From assembly GCA_905214525.1 (NCBI GenBank), contig CAJMMN010000001.1, positions 1 through 64,000 of the forward strand: a stretch of DNA of 64,000 bases, in the 5' to 3' direction. Shown one piece after another: positions 56,547 to 64,000 of the stretch (positions within the stretch are counted from its first letter, which is position 1; the number at the start of each line of letters is the position of its first letter). The notes under the pieces were generated by a model. The model was not told the DNA's origin, did not search any database, and worked only from the letters and a program-made list of their open reading frames with translations. This DNA comes from an uncultured bacterium (lineage in GTDB: Bacteria > Actinomycetota > Coriobacteriia > Coriobacteriales > Coriobacteriaceae). The position numbers and the translations under genes are program-made.

Positions 56547-57323
56547 CTAGAGCTTGTTGAGGGGTGGCTGCTTGAGCCGCTGAGACAGTGCTCTATTGTT
56601 GGGGCAGTACGTGTCGAGCAGGGCGTGAAAGCGCTGATTGTGGCTCGGCTCGAGCAGATGGACGAGCTCGTGGGCGACAACCATGTCGAGGCATTCGACA
56701 GGGTAGGCGGCGAGCTCGCGCGCGATACGAATGGCGCCGGTTTTGGGTGTGCAGGAGCCCCAACGCGTTTTCATGCTGCGCACGGAGACGCGGGCCACGG
56801 TGACGCCCATTGCGATTTCGTACGCGTGCACGATGTCGCGTAGCGCTGCGGTGACCTCGGACGCGTAGAGCTGGTCGATGTGGGCTTGGAGCTCGTCGGA
56901 CGTTAGGCCGTCGAGGATTGCGCGCCGCTTGGCCTGTGGGCTTTCGTCCGATTCGTCGGTACCCATAAAACTTGCGAAGGTGGCCTGCTTGGGTCGCGGT
57001 GCGGGCGATGCAAAGTTGTGATCGAGTGCGTCCTGTACCGTGATGGGCTTGCCCCAAAGTGCAATGATGGACGATGGGCTGAGCGGCTCTCGCGCTGTTG
57101 CCTGACGTTGCTCACGTTGGGCAAGTCGGCTGATAGTCCAGGTGCTGTTGCGCTTCACAAACGCTTCGATGCGCTCGCGGCTGGCGCCGAGCGGTGCGCT
57201 GGCGTGGACCTCGCCGCTCGATGTGACGCGTAGGTTAAAGTTCTTGACGCGCTTTTTGGTAACGACGACGGGGATGAGCGTTCCATCCGGTCGGGGTACG
57301 GAAATCGTAAATTGCTGCGTCAA
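56547..57323 (-). CDS. YgjP-like metallopeptidase (DUF45)
   Basis: A 258-residue cytosolic zinc metallopeptidase-like protein of the YgjP/DUF45 (WLM-related) family. The family core is RWGSCTPKTGAIRIARELAAYP, then the active-site VVAHELVHLLEPSHNQRFHALL with HExxH variant HELVH and a third ligand His. An N-terminal domain of about 110 residues and a variable linker (FMGTDESDESPQAKRR) precede it. The start is TTG at 57323 with GAAGGA 6 nt before it on the reverse strand; a longer reading to 57386 lacks such a site. The substrate is unknown. Confidence 0.85.
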   Translation of the reverse strand: MTQQFTISVPRPDGTLIPVVVTKKRVKNFNLRVTSSGEVHASAPLGASRERIEAFVKRNSTWTISRLAQREQRQATAREPLSPSSIIALWGKPITVQDALDHNFASPAPRPKQATFASFMGTDESDESPQAKRRAILDGLTSDELQAHIDQLYASEVTAALRDIVHAYEIAMGVTVARVSVRSMKTRWGSCTPKTGAIRIARELAAYPVECLDMVVAHELVHLLEPSHNQRFHALLDTYCPNNRALSQRLKQPPLNKL

Positions 57324-57409
57324 ATGTGATCCTTCAGATTGGGGACGGGCCGGCATGTCGACCGCTCGGCATGCCGGGCCGCTCAAGGGATGCGAAATTA
57401 ATTGCGCTC

Positions 57410-58423
57410 TTAATAGCGCTCGAAGAAGGCGAGCGCGTTGTCGCTGCAGAGCTTCTGCATCACGGTCTTGCCAAAGTGCTTGGAGAGCATGTTCTGGAAT
57501 TCGGGCATCTTGCTGGCATCAGAGAGGAAGTCGGGTACCTTGGCGCCGTCCCAGTCGCCGCCGAGTGCGATGACATCTTCGCCGCCCAGGTCGAGCCAGT
57601 GCTCGATATGTGCCGCCAGCTGGTCGAAGGTGACGTCTGCGGCGGTTTCGTCGGTTGCGTCGTTGGAAAGGAACTCGCTGCAGTAGTTGAGGCCGACGAT
57701 GCCACCCATGTCGCGAATGGTGCGGAACTGGTCGTCGGTAAGGTTGCGCTTGACGCCGCAAACCGCACGGGAGTTGGAGTGGCTGGCGACGAAGGGGCGC
57801 GTGGCGCGGGCGGCAACTTCGTCAAAGCACTCGTCGTTAAGATGGGAGACGTCAAGCACCATGCCGGCGTGCTCCATCTGCGTAAGCGCCTCGATGCCGG
57901 CGGCGGTGAGGCCGGCGTGGGTATCGTGTCCGCTCGCGAGCGGTCCCTGCGCATTCCAGCTGAGTGATGACATGAGCACGCCCAAGCTCTTGAGCACCTC
58001 GATCAGCGCGGGGTCCTCGGCAAAGAACGTGGCGTTTTCGATGGTGTGGATGCAGGCGACCTTGCCGCCCTTGAGCGCAGGGCGAATGTCGGCGGCGCTG
58101 CGTACGTTGACCATGCGGTCGTGGTTGAGCATTGCCTGGCCGCTCATGTGCGCCATGATCTGCGCCTGGAAGCGCGCGGCGTGGGCGGTGGGAATCTCGT
58201 CGGGGACAAACGTGGCGAAGCACTGTGCCCACGGCGTATTGCCGATCTTTGCGAGCGAGATGGCGCAGGCGTTACCCTCGATGAGGTCGAAATCCTGCGG
58301 ATGCGTTTCGTCGCCGGGGAAATACCCGTCGGTGCCCGCGGTAAAGCGCAGGTCGAGATCGAGCGTGGCCCAGCCGATGCGATCGGCGGTGTCGCAGTGT
58401 AGGTCAAATACGGGAAATGCCAT
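57410..58423 (-). CDS. Membrane-dipeptidase family hydrolase (M19)
   Basis: A 337-residue M19-family zinc dipeptidase of the amidohydrolase superfamily. The first metal ligands are in FDLHCDTADR; IHTIENATFF supplies the bridging Glu; LDVSHLND, FVASHSNSRAVC and ALGGDWDGA complete the metal and substrate site. No signal peptide is seen, so it acts inside the cell, splitting dipeptides, consistent with the oligopeptide importer elsewhere in the window. ATG at 58423 has GGAGG 4-5 nt upstream; the reading from 58453 adds ten residues without support. Confidence 0.92.
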   Translation of the reverse strand: MAFPVFDLHCDTADRIGWATLDLDLRFTAGTDGYFPGDETHPQDFDLIEGNACAISLAKIGNTPWAQCFATFVPDEIPTAHAARFQAQIMAHMSGQAMLNHDRMVNVRSAADIRPALKGGKVACIHTIENATFFAEDPALIEVLKSLGVLMSSLSWNAQGPLASGHDTHAGLTAAGIEALTQMEHAGMVLDVSHLNDECFDEVAARATRPFVASHSNSRAVCGVKRNLTDDQFRTIRDMGGIVGLNYCSEFLSNDATDETAADVTFDQLAAHIEHWLDLGGEDVIALGGDWDGAKVPDFLSDASKMPEFQNMLSKHFGKTVMQKLCSDNALAFFERY

Positions 58424-58543
58424 GGTTCCTCCGGTTGCAGCGTTTCTTTGCAAACTGTCCTTGAATTGTATGACTAGGGTATAGTTAGCGCCATATGTTC
58501 ATGGCGGTCCGCGTTGTGCGCCGCCCTTATCACGGAGGTTACC

Positions 58544-58972
58544 ATGTCCAACCAGGGCAAGAAGGTTAAGACTCATTATCGCGGCACGCTCGATGACGGC
58601 ACGCAGTTCGATAGCTCCTACGATCGCGGCGAGCCGCTGGAGTTCACCTGCGGCGCCGGCCAGATGATCAAGGGCTTCGACGCTGCCGTTGTCGACATGC
58701 AGGTGGGCGAGAAGAAGACTGTGCACATCCCGGCTGCCGATGCCTACGGCGAGCACAACCCCGAGATGGTCTTGACCTTCCCGGCCGAGCAGGTTCCCAA
58801 CATCGAGCAGATCGAGAAGGGCATGAAGCTCTTCCTGTCCACGCCGAGCGGTATGCCCGTCCCCGCCGTCGTCATCGACGTGACGCCCGAGGCCGTGACG
58901 CTCGACGCCAACCACGAGCTGGCCGGCAAGGACCTCAACTTTGATATCGAGCTCGTCGAGGTCGAGGGTTAG
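58544..58972 (+). CDS. FKBP-type peptidyl-prolyl isomerase, SlyD-like
   Basis: A 142-residue prolyl isomerase/chaperone with the SlyD arrangement: an FKBP domain (HYRGTLDDGTQFDSSYDRGEPLEF, GAGQMIKGFDAAVVDMQVGEKK) with an inserted chaperone flap (about residues 68-118), then return to FKBP. The His/Cys-rich nickel-binding tail of E. coli SlyD is absent. GGAGG lies 6 nt before the ATG. A TATAGT at 58480-58485 may be its -10. The next gene, 3 nt on, is UreE-like, and both may serve nickel handling. Confidence 0.92.
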   Translation: MSNQGKKVKTHYRGTLDDGTQFDSSYDRGEPLEFTCGAGQMIKGFDAAVVDMQVGEKKTVHIPAADAYGEHNPEMVLTFPAEQVPNIEQIEKGMKLFLSTPSGMPVPAVVIDVTPEAVTLDANHELAGKDLNFDIELVEVEG

Positions 58973-58975
58973 AGT

Positions 58976-59554
58976 ATGCCTGAACGCTTGGTTTCGACGA
59001 CATGCTTGGGAAATCTCAACGATCCGTCCTATGAACTCCTGCTTCGCCGGGAGCTGGGCGGTGTCTTTGAGGTCGATGAGCTGCTGCTCGATTGGGACCA
59101 GGCCGATGTATGTGCGTTTGTGGGCGCGACGGAGCTGGGGCGCACGGTCGATGTTCGGCTGGATACTGCCGACGGCGGTCGTCTTGTCGATGGCGACGTG
59201 CTCGCCATCGACCGTTCGGGCGTGGTGCCCGTGGCGGTTGTCGTGCGCCTGCGCAGCGCCGAGGTTTATTTGGTCGAAGTCGACCGCATGGATCCGATTG
59301 CACTCGCGCATGCGTGCTGGGAGATCGGCAACATGCATGCGCCGCTCTTCCGGGGCGACTCGGACGAGCATACCGTGCGCATGTATACGCCGGTGCAGCC
59401 TGTTTTGGGCCGCATGCTCCGGGGTGTCGAGGGTGTTCGGCTCTCGGTGGTTACCCGTGAACTCGATGCGGACCGGCGCTTTGCGTCGAGTGCGGCGGAG
59501 GTCGTCGTGAGCATGGCTCCCGACTTTACCATCGTAAAAAAGACGCGCGGCTAA
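58976..59554 (+). CDS. UreE-like metallochaperone
   Basis: A 192-residue protein resembling the urease nickel chaperone UreE. The N-terminal half has GRTVDVRLDTADGGRLVDGDVLAID as in the UreE peptide-binding domain. The C-terminal half has PIALAHACWEIGNMHAPLF, matching the GNxHxP metal-site motif, and MLRGVEGVRLSVVTRELD. No urease structural or other accessory genes are in the window and no His-rich tail is present. A role in nickel supply to another enzyme, such as a hydrogenase, is possible. It starts 3 nt after the FKBP gene and so forms an operon with it. Confidence 0.65.
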   Translation: MPERLVSTTCLGNLNDPSYELLLRRELGGVFEVDELLLDWDQADVCAFVGATELGRTVDVRLDTADGGRLVDGDVLAIDRSGVVPVAVVVRLRSAEVYLVEVDRMDPIALAHACWEIGNMHAPLFRGDSDEHTVRMYTPVQPVLGRMLRGVEGVRLSVVTRELDADRRFASSAAEVVVSMAPDFTIVKKTRG

Positions 59555-59568
59555 GCGCGCGTATGCGC

Positions 59569-59607
59569 AAGACGGACTTTGAGAGGCAACTATTCAAAGT
59601 CCGTCTT
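59569..59607 (+). terminator. Hairpin after the UreE-like gene
   Basis: The 14-nt arm 59569-59582 (AAGACGGACTTTGA) pairs perfectly with 59594-59607. There is no T-run. A smaller GCGCG/CGCGC hairpin lies just before it. Confidence 0.5.
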
Positions 59608-59638
59608 ACTGTTGATGAGGTGCTTTGGGGGAAAGCAT

Positions 59639-60436
59639 ATGGGTCTTGAGGGAATCAAGCTGATCGCCTGCGATTTGGACGGCACGTTGCTGCACCCGGG
59701 GGAGCGCGAGCCGCGTTCCGAGGCCTTTGAGCTTATCGATGAGCTGCATCGTCGCGGTATCGTGTTTATGCCGGCGAGCGGCCGGCAATATGCGAGCTTA
59801 CGCTATCTGTTTGCCCCGGTGGCCGATGAGCTTGCCTATGTATGCGAAAACGGAGCCCTGGTGATGAGCGAGGGGCATGCCGTTGTCAAGCGTTCCATGG
59901 AGCGTAGCCTTGCTATGGATATCGCGAATGCCGTGGTTGCGTATCCCCATGCCGACGTGACCCTTTCGTGCGAGGGGCACCTCTACACCATGAGCGGCAA
60001 CGATGCGTTCGTCGACCATTTGCGCTATGAGGTCCACTGCGATGTGGCGGTGGTCGACCGTCCCGAGGACATCGACGAGGATGTCATTAAGATTGCCTTC
60101 CAGACGCCCGAAATTGATCAGCCGGTGGCCCTGGAGTATTTCGAGCGTCTCTTTAGCGACCGAGTCGATGTGATGACGTCGGGAACCGAATGGACTGACT
60201 TTATCGGCTTTGACTCGGGCAAGGGGTCCGCGCTTGCCGATTATGGTCGTGCCCTGGGGATCTCGCCCGATGCGATGATGGCGTTTGGCGACAATGAGAA
60301 CGATCGCGACATGCTCAACGTCGTGGGCCATCCCTATCTGATGGAGAGCTGCAACCCTACCATGCGCGGTGTCAATGACCGTGTCCGCTACGTGCGCACG
60401 GTCGAAGAGGAGCTGCATCGCCTGCTCGCCGAGTAG
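59639..60436 (+). CDS. HAD-superfamily Cof-type phosphatase
   Basis: A 265-residue Cof/HAD IIB hydrolase, cytosolic sugar-phosphate or flavin-phosphate phosphatase type. LIACDLDGTLLHPG gives the nucleophile Asp, FMPASGRQYASL motif II, Lys in DSGKGSALADYGRALG motif III and FGDNENDRDML motif IV. The cap domain sits between motifs II and III. ATG at 59639 has GGGGGA 6-7 nt upstream; the reading from 59579 starts inside the preceding hairpin. The substrate cannot be predicted from sequence. Confidence 0.92.
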   Translation: MGLEGIKLIACDLDGTLLHPGEREPRSEAFELIDELHRRGIVFMPASGRQYASLRYLFAPVADELAYVCENGALVMSEGHAVVKRSMERSLAMDIANAVVAYPHADVTLSCEGHLYTMSGNDAFVDHLRYEVHCDVAVVDRPEDIDEDVIKIAFQTPEIDQPVALEYFERLFSDRVDVMTSGTEWTDFIGFDSGKGSALADYGRALGISPDAMMAFGDNENDRDMLNVVGHPYLMESCNPTMRGVNDRVRYVRTVEEELHRLLAE

Positions 60437-60446
60437 ATATATGTGG

Positions 60447-60503
60447 CATGCCTAGAAATCGACTTTTTGCTGCAGAGTGCAGAAAGGTGGATTTTAAGGC
60501 ATG
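60447..60503. terminator. Hairpin between convergent HAD and Fur-family genes
   Basis: CATGCCTAGAAATC (60447-60460) pairs imperfectly with GATTTTAAGGCATG (60490-60503), with an inner CTGCAGAGTGCAG. Placed between two convergent genes, it may stop both transcripts. Confidence 0.4.
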
Positions 60504-60513
60504 TCCCAAACAT

Positions 60514-60894
60514 CTACCGGCAGTTGGGGCAGAGGCCCTCGAAGATGGTGTAGTGCGAGGTGACGTCCCAGCCGATTTGCTCGGACGCCTTGTCGTCGAG
60601 TTGGGCATCGAAGGGGAGCGGCACGTCGATGACGCGGCTGCACGAGGTGCAGATGATATGTGCGTGCGGCTCGATGGTGCGATCGAAGCGGCTGCCGCCC
60701 GGCGTCTTAATAGAGAGAATCTCCCCTGCGTCGGCTAAGAGATTGAGGTTGCGGTAGACCGTGCCGCGGCTGATCTTGTCATCCTGTTCGCGTACGGCGT
60801 TGTAGATTTCGTCGGCGGTGGGATGGTTATAGCTTTGGCGCACAGCGTCAAGAACCAGCTTTCGCTGCTTGGTATTCCTTCTTTGCACCGCCAT
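60514..60894 (-). CDS. Fur-family repressor, PerR-like
   Basis: A 126-residue metal-dependent repressor. The winged helix spans about residues 8-75 (HPTADEIYNAV, KISRGTVYRNLNLLADAGEI). The metal-sensing part has GGSRFDRTIEPHAHIIC, with the SRFD Asp and the two His typical of PerR peroxide sensors. Structural-zinc Cys pairs are CTSC and CPNC. An anaerobe would use such a regulator for oxygen and peroxide defence genes, but none is adjacent. A strong start is not obvious from the ribosome site (GAGGCGC), yet the family N-terminus fits ATG at 60894. Confidence 0.88.
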   Translation of the reverse strand: MAVQRRNTKQRKLVLDAVRQSYNHPTADEIYNAVREQDDKISRGTVYRNLNLLADAGEILSIKTPGGSRFDRTIEPHAHIICTSCSRVIDVPLPFDAQLDDKASEQIGWDVTSHYTIFEGLCPNCR

Positions 60895-60955
60895 GCGCCT
60901 CGCCTCTTTTCTATCAACGGTCGTAGGTAAATGATACCGTATTTAGCACACAATA

Positions 60956-61366
60956 CTAATAACGAGGAATGAAACCGTCTTCATTGGCAAGTGGGGCTCG
61001 GGTCTGGGCGTCTACGAGGCGAAAACGCGTTCCCATGCGCTCATAGGAGGCATGAAGCGCCTCGAGATGAGACAGGATGTTTGCCGGAGCTCCCTGTATC
61101 TCCATCTCGACTGACCCGTCTTCCATGTTACTCACCCAGCCGGTGAGTGCGCGTGCCTGTGCGAGGTTGGTGTTGGTAAAGCGAAAACCAACGCCTTGGA
61201 CTTGCCCCTCCCAGCGTAGGAAATAGCGCAGGGGAGTGTCTTGAGTGGCCTCGTCGCTTGCGAGCACAGTAAGCCTGCGGCGCAGCTCGAGCTCGACGTT
61301 TGATGGTTTTTGAGGCTCTCGACTGCCGACGGTGACGCAGGAGAAGAACGTATCGAAGAAGCCCAT
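60956..61366 (-). CDS. acyP: Acylphosphatase with N-terminal extension
   Basis: A 136-residue protein whose C-terminal 90 residues are acylphosphatase. RWEGQVQGVGFRFTNTNLAQARALTGWVSNMEDGSVEMEIQG carries the catalytic Arg (in GFRF) and Asn (in GWVSNMEDG). Acylphosphatases hydrolyse carboxyl-phosphates. The first 45 residues (MGFFDTFFSCVTVGSREPQ onward) are not part of the usual 90-residue enzyme; no internal ATG with a ribosome site offers a shorter start. Its start lies 2 nt after the stop of the upstream dehydrogenase gene, so they share a transcript. Confidence 0.85.
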   Translation of the reverse strand: MGFFDTFFSCVTVGSREPQKPSNVELELRRRLTVLASDEATQDTPLRYFLRWEGQVQGVGFRFTNTNLAQARALTGWVSNMEDGSVEMEIQGAPANILSHLEALHASYERMGTRFRLVDAQTRAPLANEDGFIPRY

Positions 61367-61368
61367 CG

Positions 61369-62475
61369 CTAGGCCTGCTTGACTGAATCAGCGGGGAAGG
61401 TAATGCCGGCCTGCTGGCGCACGGCATCCATGATACGCAGCGAGACAAGCGTGACATCGCGATAGTGGCCAAGCTCATGGCGCCCGGCAGGCGTTTCCCA
61501 GATCTCGTCCTTAATGCTATCGATGCCGACGATGGCGGTGATAAAGTCGGCGAGCTCGTACTCCATGGTGTTGCTCGATTTGGGAAGGTCGAGCGCGCGT
61601 CCGTTGTCGCCTTGCTCGCGCGGCGCCTCGGTCGCCGATCCGCGCACGACGTCGCCGCGATAATCGATGCGTACGTTGCGGGGCGTGGACAGATGGTCAA
61701 TCTGGATGGTGCCACGCTCGCCTTCGATCTGCGAGGGCAGCAGGTCATTCGTAATTTTGGAGTGCGCGAGCTCGACGGAGATACGGCCACCGCCGTAGCT
61801 GGCGAGGACGGAACCGCAGCCGTCGATGGGGCCGTGCGTGAGCTGTCGCGTGGTGGGGTCGAGCAGGGTAGTCATGCTCGTAAGGCCGGAGGGCATGCCG
61901 AAAATCTCGACCATGGGCTCGACGGTGTAGACGCCAATGTCCATGAGGGAACCCGATGCCATATTGCAGTCGAAGATATTGGTGGCGCGTCCTGCGAGGA
62001 TTTCGTTGTAGCGCGAGGAGTACTTGCCAAAGCGCAGTGAGGCGCGGCGAATGGGCGCAATTTCGCCCAGAGCGTCCTCGATGGCGTGGAAAGCGGGGTC
62101 GTGGAGCGGGCGCATGGCCTCGAGGGCCACGACACCTGCTGCCTCGGCAGCGCGGAAGACTTCCAGCGCCTGCGCTTCGGTGGCGCAGAAGGGCTTTTCG
62201 ACGATAACGTGCTTGCCGCCGGCGATGCAGGCGAGCGCCTGCTCGTAATGGAGCGCGTTGGGGCTGCCGATGTAGACGGCGTCGACGTCGGCGGCGGACG
62301 CGAGCTCGTCGAGTGCGGTGAAGTTGCGCTCGCCGCCGCGCTCAGCGGTAAAGGCAGCGCCGCGCTCGGCGTTGCGTGAGAGCGTGCCTACGAATACAGC
62401 CTGGTCGTTTGCATTGACGACTTGGATAAAGTCGTCGGTGATCATGGATGTGCCGATGGTCGCTATGCGCAGCAT
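61369..62475 (-). CDS. Gfo/Idh/MocA-family oxidoreductase
   Basis: A 368-residue NAD(P)-dependent dehydrogenase. The Rossmann start is MLRIATIGTSMITDDFIQ; AVYIGSPNALHYEQALACIAGGKHVIVEKPF carries the EKP motif with the catalytic Lys. The C-terminal half has the DIGVYTVEPMVEIFG signature, with Asp and neighbouring residues of the active site. Family members oxidise inositols, sugars and related compounds; the substrate is not evident. ATG at 62475 follows GGGGG on the reverse strand. It forms an operon with acylphosphatase. Confidence 0.9.
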   Translation of the reverse strand: MLRIATIGTSMITDDFIQVVNANDQAVFVGTLSRNAERGAAFTAERGGERNFTALDELASAADVDAVYIGSPNALHYEQALACIAGGKHVIVEKPFCATEAQALEVFRAAEAAGVVALEAMRPLHDPAFHAIEDALGEIAPIRRASLRFGKYSSRYNEILAGRATNIFDCNMASGSLMDIGVYTVEPMVEIFGMPSGLTSMTTLLDPTTRQLTHGPIDGCGSVLASYGGGRISVELAHSKITNDLLPSQIEGERGTIQIDHLSTPRNVRIDYRGDVVRGSATEAPREQGDNGRALDLPKSSNTMEYELADFITAIVGIDSIKDEIWETPAGRHELGHYRDVTLVSLRIMDAVRQQAGITFPADSVKQA

Positions 62476-62549
62476 GTGTCCCCCTTGCATTGTTTGGTCT
62501 ACAGGACGAGTGTAGCGCGAGGGGGACGCAAAAGCGTGCGAAAACGCCG

Positions 62550-63035
62550 CTACAGGTCGCTCTCGTTAAAGCCGGCGTCGATATCGAGGTTGGCTCCGTC
62601 GGCTGCGGTGGTGGCAAGCTCGTCGCAGCGCTCGTTGAGCTCATGGCCGGCATGCCCCTTCACCCAGATGAACTCCACCTTATGCTGGCTCTTTGCGGCA
62701 AGCAGACGCTCCCACAGGTCGCGGTTCTTGACGGGCTGCTTGTTGGCGGTTTTCCACCCGCGCTTTTTCCAGCCGTCGATCCAGTGCTTGTTAAAGGCGT
62801 TGACGACGTACTGCGAATCGGAATGGACTTCGACCTCGCAGGGGCGGTTGAGTGCCTCGAGCGCCACGATAACGGCCATGAGCTCCATGCGGTTGTTGGT
62901 GGTCTTGGCGTAGCCGCGCGAAAGCTCGGAGGTAAAGGTCTTGCCGGCGGGGTTGGTGTATTTGAGCACGGCGCCGTAGCCGCCGCGTCCCGGATTTGAT
63001 CGGGCCGAGCCGTCGGTATAGATGATGACCTTCAC
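62550..63035 (-). CDS. rnhA: Ribonuclease HI
   Basis: A 161-residue RNase HI, cutting RNA in RNA-DNA hybrids. IIYTDGSARSNPGRGGYGAVL holds the first catalytic Asp, NRMELMAVIVALEAL the Glu, VHSDSQYVVNAFNKHWIDGWKKRGWK the second Asp plus the basic handle, and WVKGHAGHELNERCDELA the last His and Asp. All of the DEDD residues are present. The start is GTG at 63035 with AAAGAAAGGA upstream on the reverse strand. Confidence 0.96.
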   Translation of the reverse strand: MKVIIYTDGSARSNPGRGGYGAVLKYTNPAGKTFTSELSRGYAKTTNNRMELMAVIVALEALNRPCEVEVHSDSQYVVNAFNKHWIDGWKKRGWKTANKQPVKNRDLWERLLAAKSQHKVEFIWVKGHAGHELNERCDELATTAADGANLDIDAGFNESDL

Positions 63036-63111
63036 GGGTTTCCTTTCTTTGAGTGCATTTCATGTGAGTGACCATTGTAGCGCCATGCCCGCCGGGGGCC
63101 AGCAATCTACG

Positions 63112-63125
63112 ATTTCTGCCCCGTC
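63112..63125 (-). repeat. Solo REP-like fragment
   Basis: On the reverse strand GACGGGGCAGAAAT matches 13 of 14 bases of the REP-like end GACGGGGTAGAAAT of the RAYT unit at 34958. It lies between rnhA and the LysR gene. Confidence 0.4.
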
Positions 63126-63134
63126 TTCCGACAG

Positions 63135-64000
63135 TTAGTTGGCATGGATGGTGCGGTTGAGCTCGTCGAGGTATTGCTGCAAGAGGGGAGAGGGCTTGCG
63201 CTCGTCGTGCATGATATAGCCTACGTGCATCGTTGGGGCGTCTGCTAACGGGATCGATGCCATGCCCCATTGCATTTCATTGGAGAGGACGCCGGTCGAC
63301 AGAGTGTAACCGTTCGACGTGATAAGTAAGTTAGTAAGTGTTCCGCGGTCCGAGATTCGTATGTTGCGGTCGCAAGGGATATAGCTAAAAGGTTCCTCGG
63401 CGTAATAGAAGGAGTTTGAGGTTCCCTGCTCAAAGCTGTAGCGCGTATAGGGCGTGAGGTCGGCAAGGGACAGCTGGGGGCGGTGTGCGAGCGGGTGGCA
63501 CTCGCTCACGAAGACGTGGACCGTTGCGTCGAAGAGGGGATGGAAGCTTGCACGGGCATCGGCGAAGGCCTTCCGCAGAACGCGGGCGTTAAAGTCATCC
63601 AGATACAGAATGCCAATATCGCTGCGAAACGCACGGACGTCATCGATGATCTGCGATGTGGTGGTCTCGCGCATGATGAACTCGAACTTGCTGTCGCGGC
63701 AGCGCTCGACCACGTTGACAAAGGCCTCGACCGAAAAGGCGTAGTGCTGGGCGGAAATGGCGAGGCGGGCTTGTGGGATGCCGCCGTCCTCGTAGCGTGC
63801 CTCGAGCATGTCGGCCTGCTCTACGACCTGGCGCGCATAGCCCAAAAGCTCGGTGCCGTCGTTGGTGAGCGTGACGCCGCGGCTGGAGCGCGTAAAGATT
63901 TCCAAATGGAGTTCCTGTTCCAGACTTTTGACGGCGTTTGAGATGTTGGACTGAGCGGTATAGAGGCGCTGAGCTGCGGCGTTGATTGAGCCGGACTCTG
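63135..64000 (-). CDS. LysR-family regulator (5' end beyond window)
   Basis: A LysR-type transcription regulator reading from the right edge; at least 288 residues are present. The DNA-binding helix-turn-helix continues in frame to the window end as SINAAAQRLYTAQSNIS then NAVKSLEQELHLEIFTRSSRG, the standard LysR pattern lacking only its first dozen or so residues. The effector-binding domain follows from about AISAQHYAFSVEAFVNVV, with two alpha/beta lobes. The inducer and targets are unknown; LysR genes are often divergent from their target, which here would lie outside the window. Confidence 0.92.
   Translation of the reverse strand, partial: ESGSINAAAQRLYTAQSNISNAVKSLEQELHLEIFTRSSRGVTLTNDGTELLGYARQVVEQADMLEARYEDGGIPQARLAISAQHYAFSVEAFVNVVERCRDSKFEFIMRETTTSQIIDDVRAFRSDIGILYLDDFNARVLRKAFADARASFHPLFDATVHVFVSECHPLAHRPQLSLADLTPYTRYSFEQGTSNSFYYAEEPFSYIPCDRNIRISDRGTLTNLLITSNGYTLSTGVLSNEMQWGMASIPLADAPTMHVGYIMHDERKPSPLLQQYLDELNRTIHAN

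Noticed and set aside
1..64000. CRISPR arrays, prophage modules, known riboswitches or T-boxes
   Set aside because: No regularly spaced repeats, no phage structural or integrase genes, and no leader matched a riboswitch core that I could recognise by eye.

Overview
The window reads as chromosome of a Gram-positive actinobacterium of the class Coriobacteriia, most likely Collinsella or a close relative. This is inferred from roughly 60% G+C, strong AAGGAGG-type ribosome binding sites, WhiA and RapZ with an actinobacterial-type P-loop, the Tat-type lipoproteins and the anaerobic gene set (class III ribonucleotide reductase, no aerobic counterpart visible). No database search was possible, so the genus is a judgement. 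No prophage and no CRISPR array is present.

Layout. 0.2-17.3 kb: housekeeping genes, notably coaE, a lytic transglycosylase, uvrB, two FAD proteins, mrp, an LTA-synthase-like sulfatase, uvrA, a YbaK deacylase, murJ and uvrC, so that all three UvrABC subunits lie within 16 kb. 17.3-28.1 kb: a sialic acid utilisation island comprising a four-gene ABC importer of SatABCD design (one gene is a permease-ATPase fusion), a CE7 acetyl esterase, an overlapping second CE7-like gene that has lost its nucleophile, then NanA, NanK and NanE. 28.1-36.3 kb: rapZ-whiA, a glycolytic run gap-pgk-tpiA-gpmI, a REP-associated transposase unit with its own inverted ends, and secG. 36.5-42.5 kb: a complete five-gene oligopeptide ABC importer. 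42.5-51.6 kb: an RNA-rich and unstable stretch with very long perfect hairpins, tRNA-Leu, a SpoIIE-type phosphatase plus a fused STAS-kinase partner switch, tRNA-Gly/Cys/Gly, a tRNA-Gly 3' remnant, an IS110 transposase, a GH13 glucosidase, tRNA-Gly and tRNA-Val. 51.6-56.5 kb: nrdD with an NrdR box, nrdG, and folE-HD protein-folB. 56.5-64 kb: mostly reverse-strand genes (DUF45 peptidase, M19 dipeptidase, PerR-like regulator, acylphosphatase, Gfo/Idh/MocA dehydrogenase, RNase H, LysR regulator cut by the window edge) and a forward FKBP/UreE-like pair with a HAD phosphatase.

How parts work together. The sialate island would import free sialic acid, remove O-acetyl groups, split it to ManNAc and pyruvate, phosphorylate ManNAc and epimerise it to GlcNAc-6-P. 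The oligopeptide importer and M19 dipeptidase feed amino acids, and gap-pgk-tpiA-gpmI carries triose phosphates down glycolysis. The SpoIIE phosphatase and STAS-HATPase protein look like the input and switch of a signalling pathway whose target is not in view. The most unusual material is the set of giant intergenic hairpins, the RAYT unit with 28-nt inverted ends, the catalytically dead esterase partner, the UvrC with a rebuilt iron-sulfur region, and the single-chain STAS-kinase.
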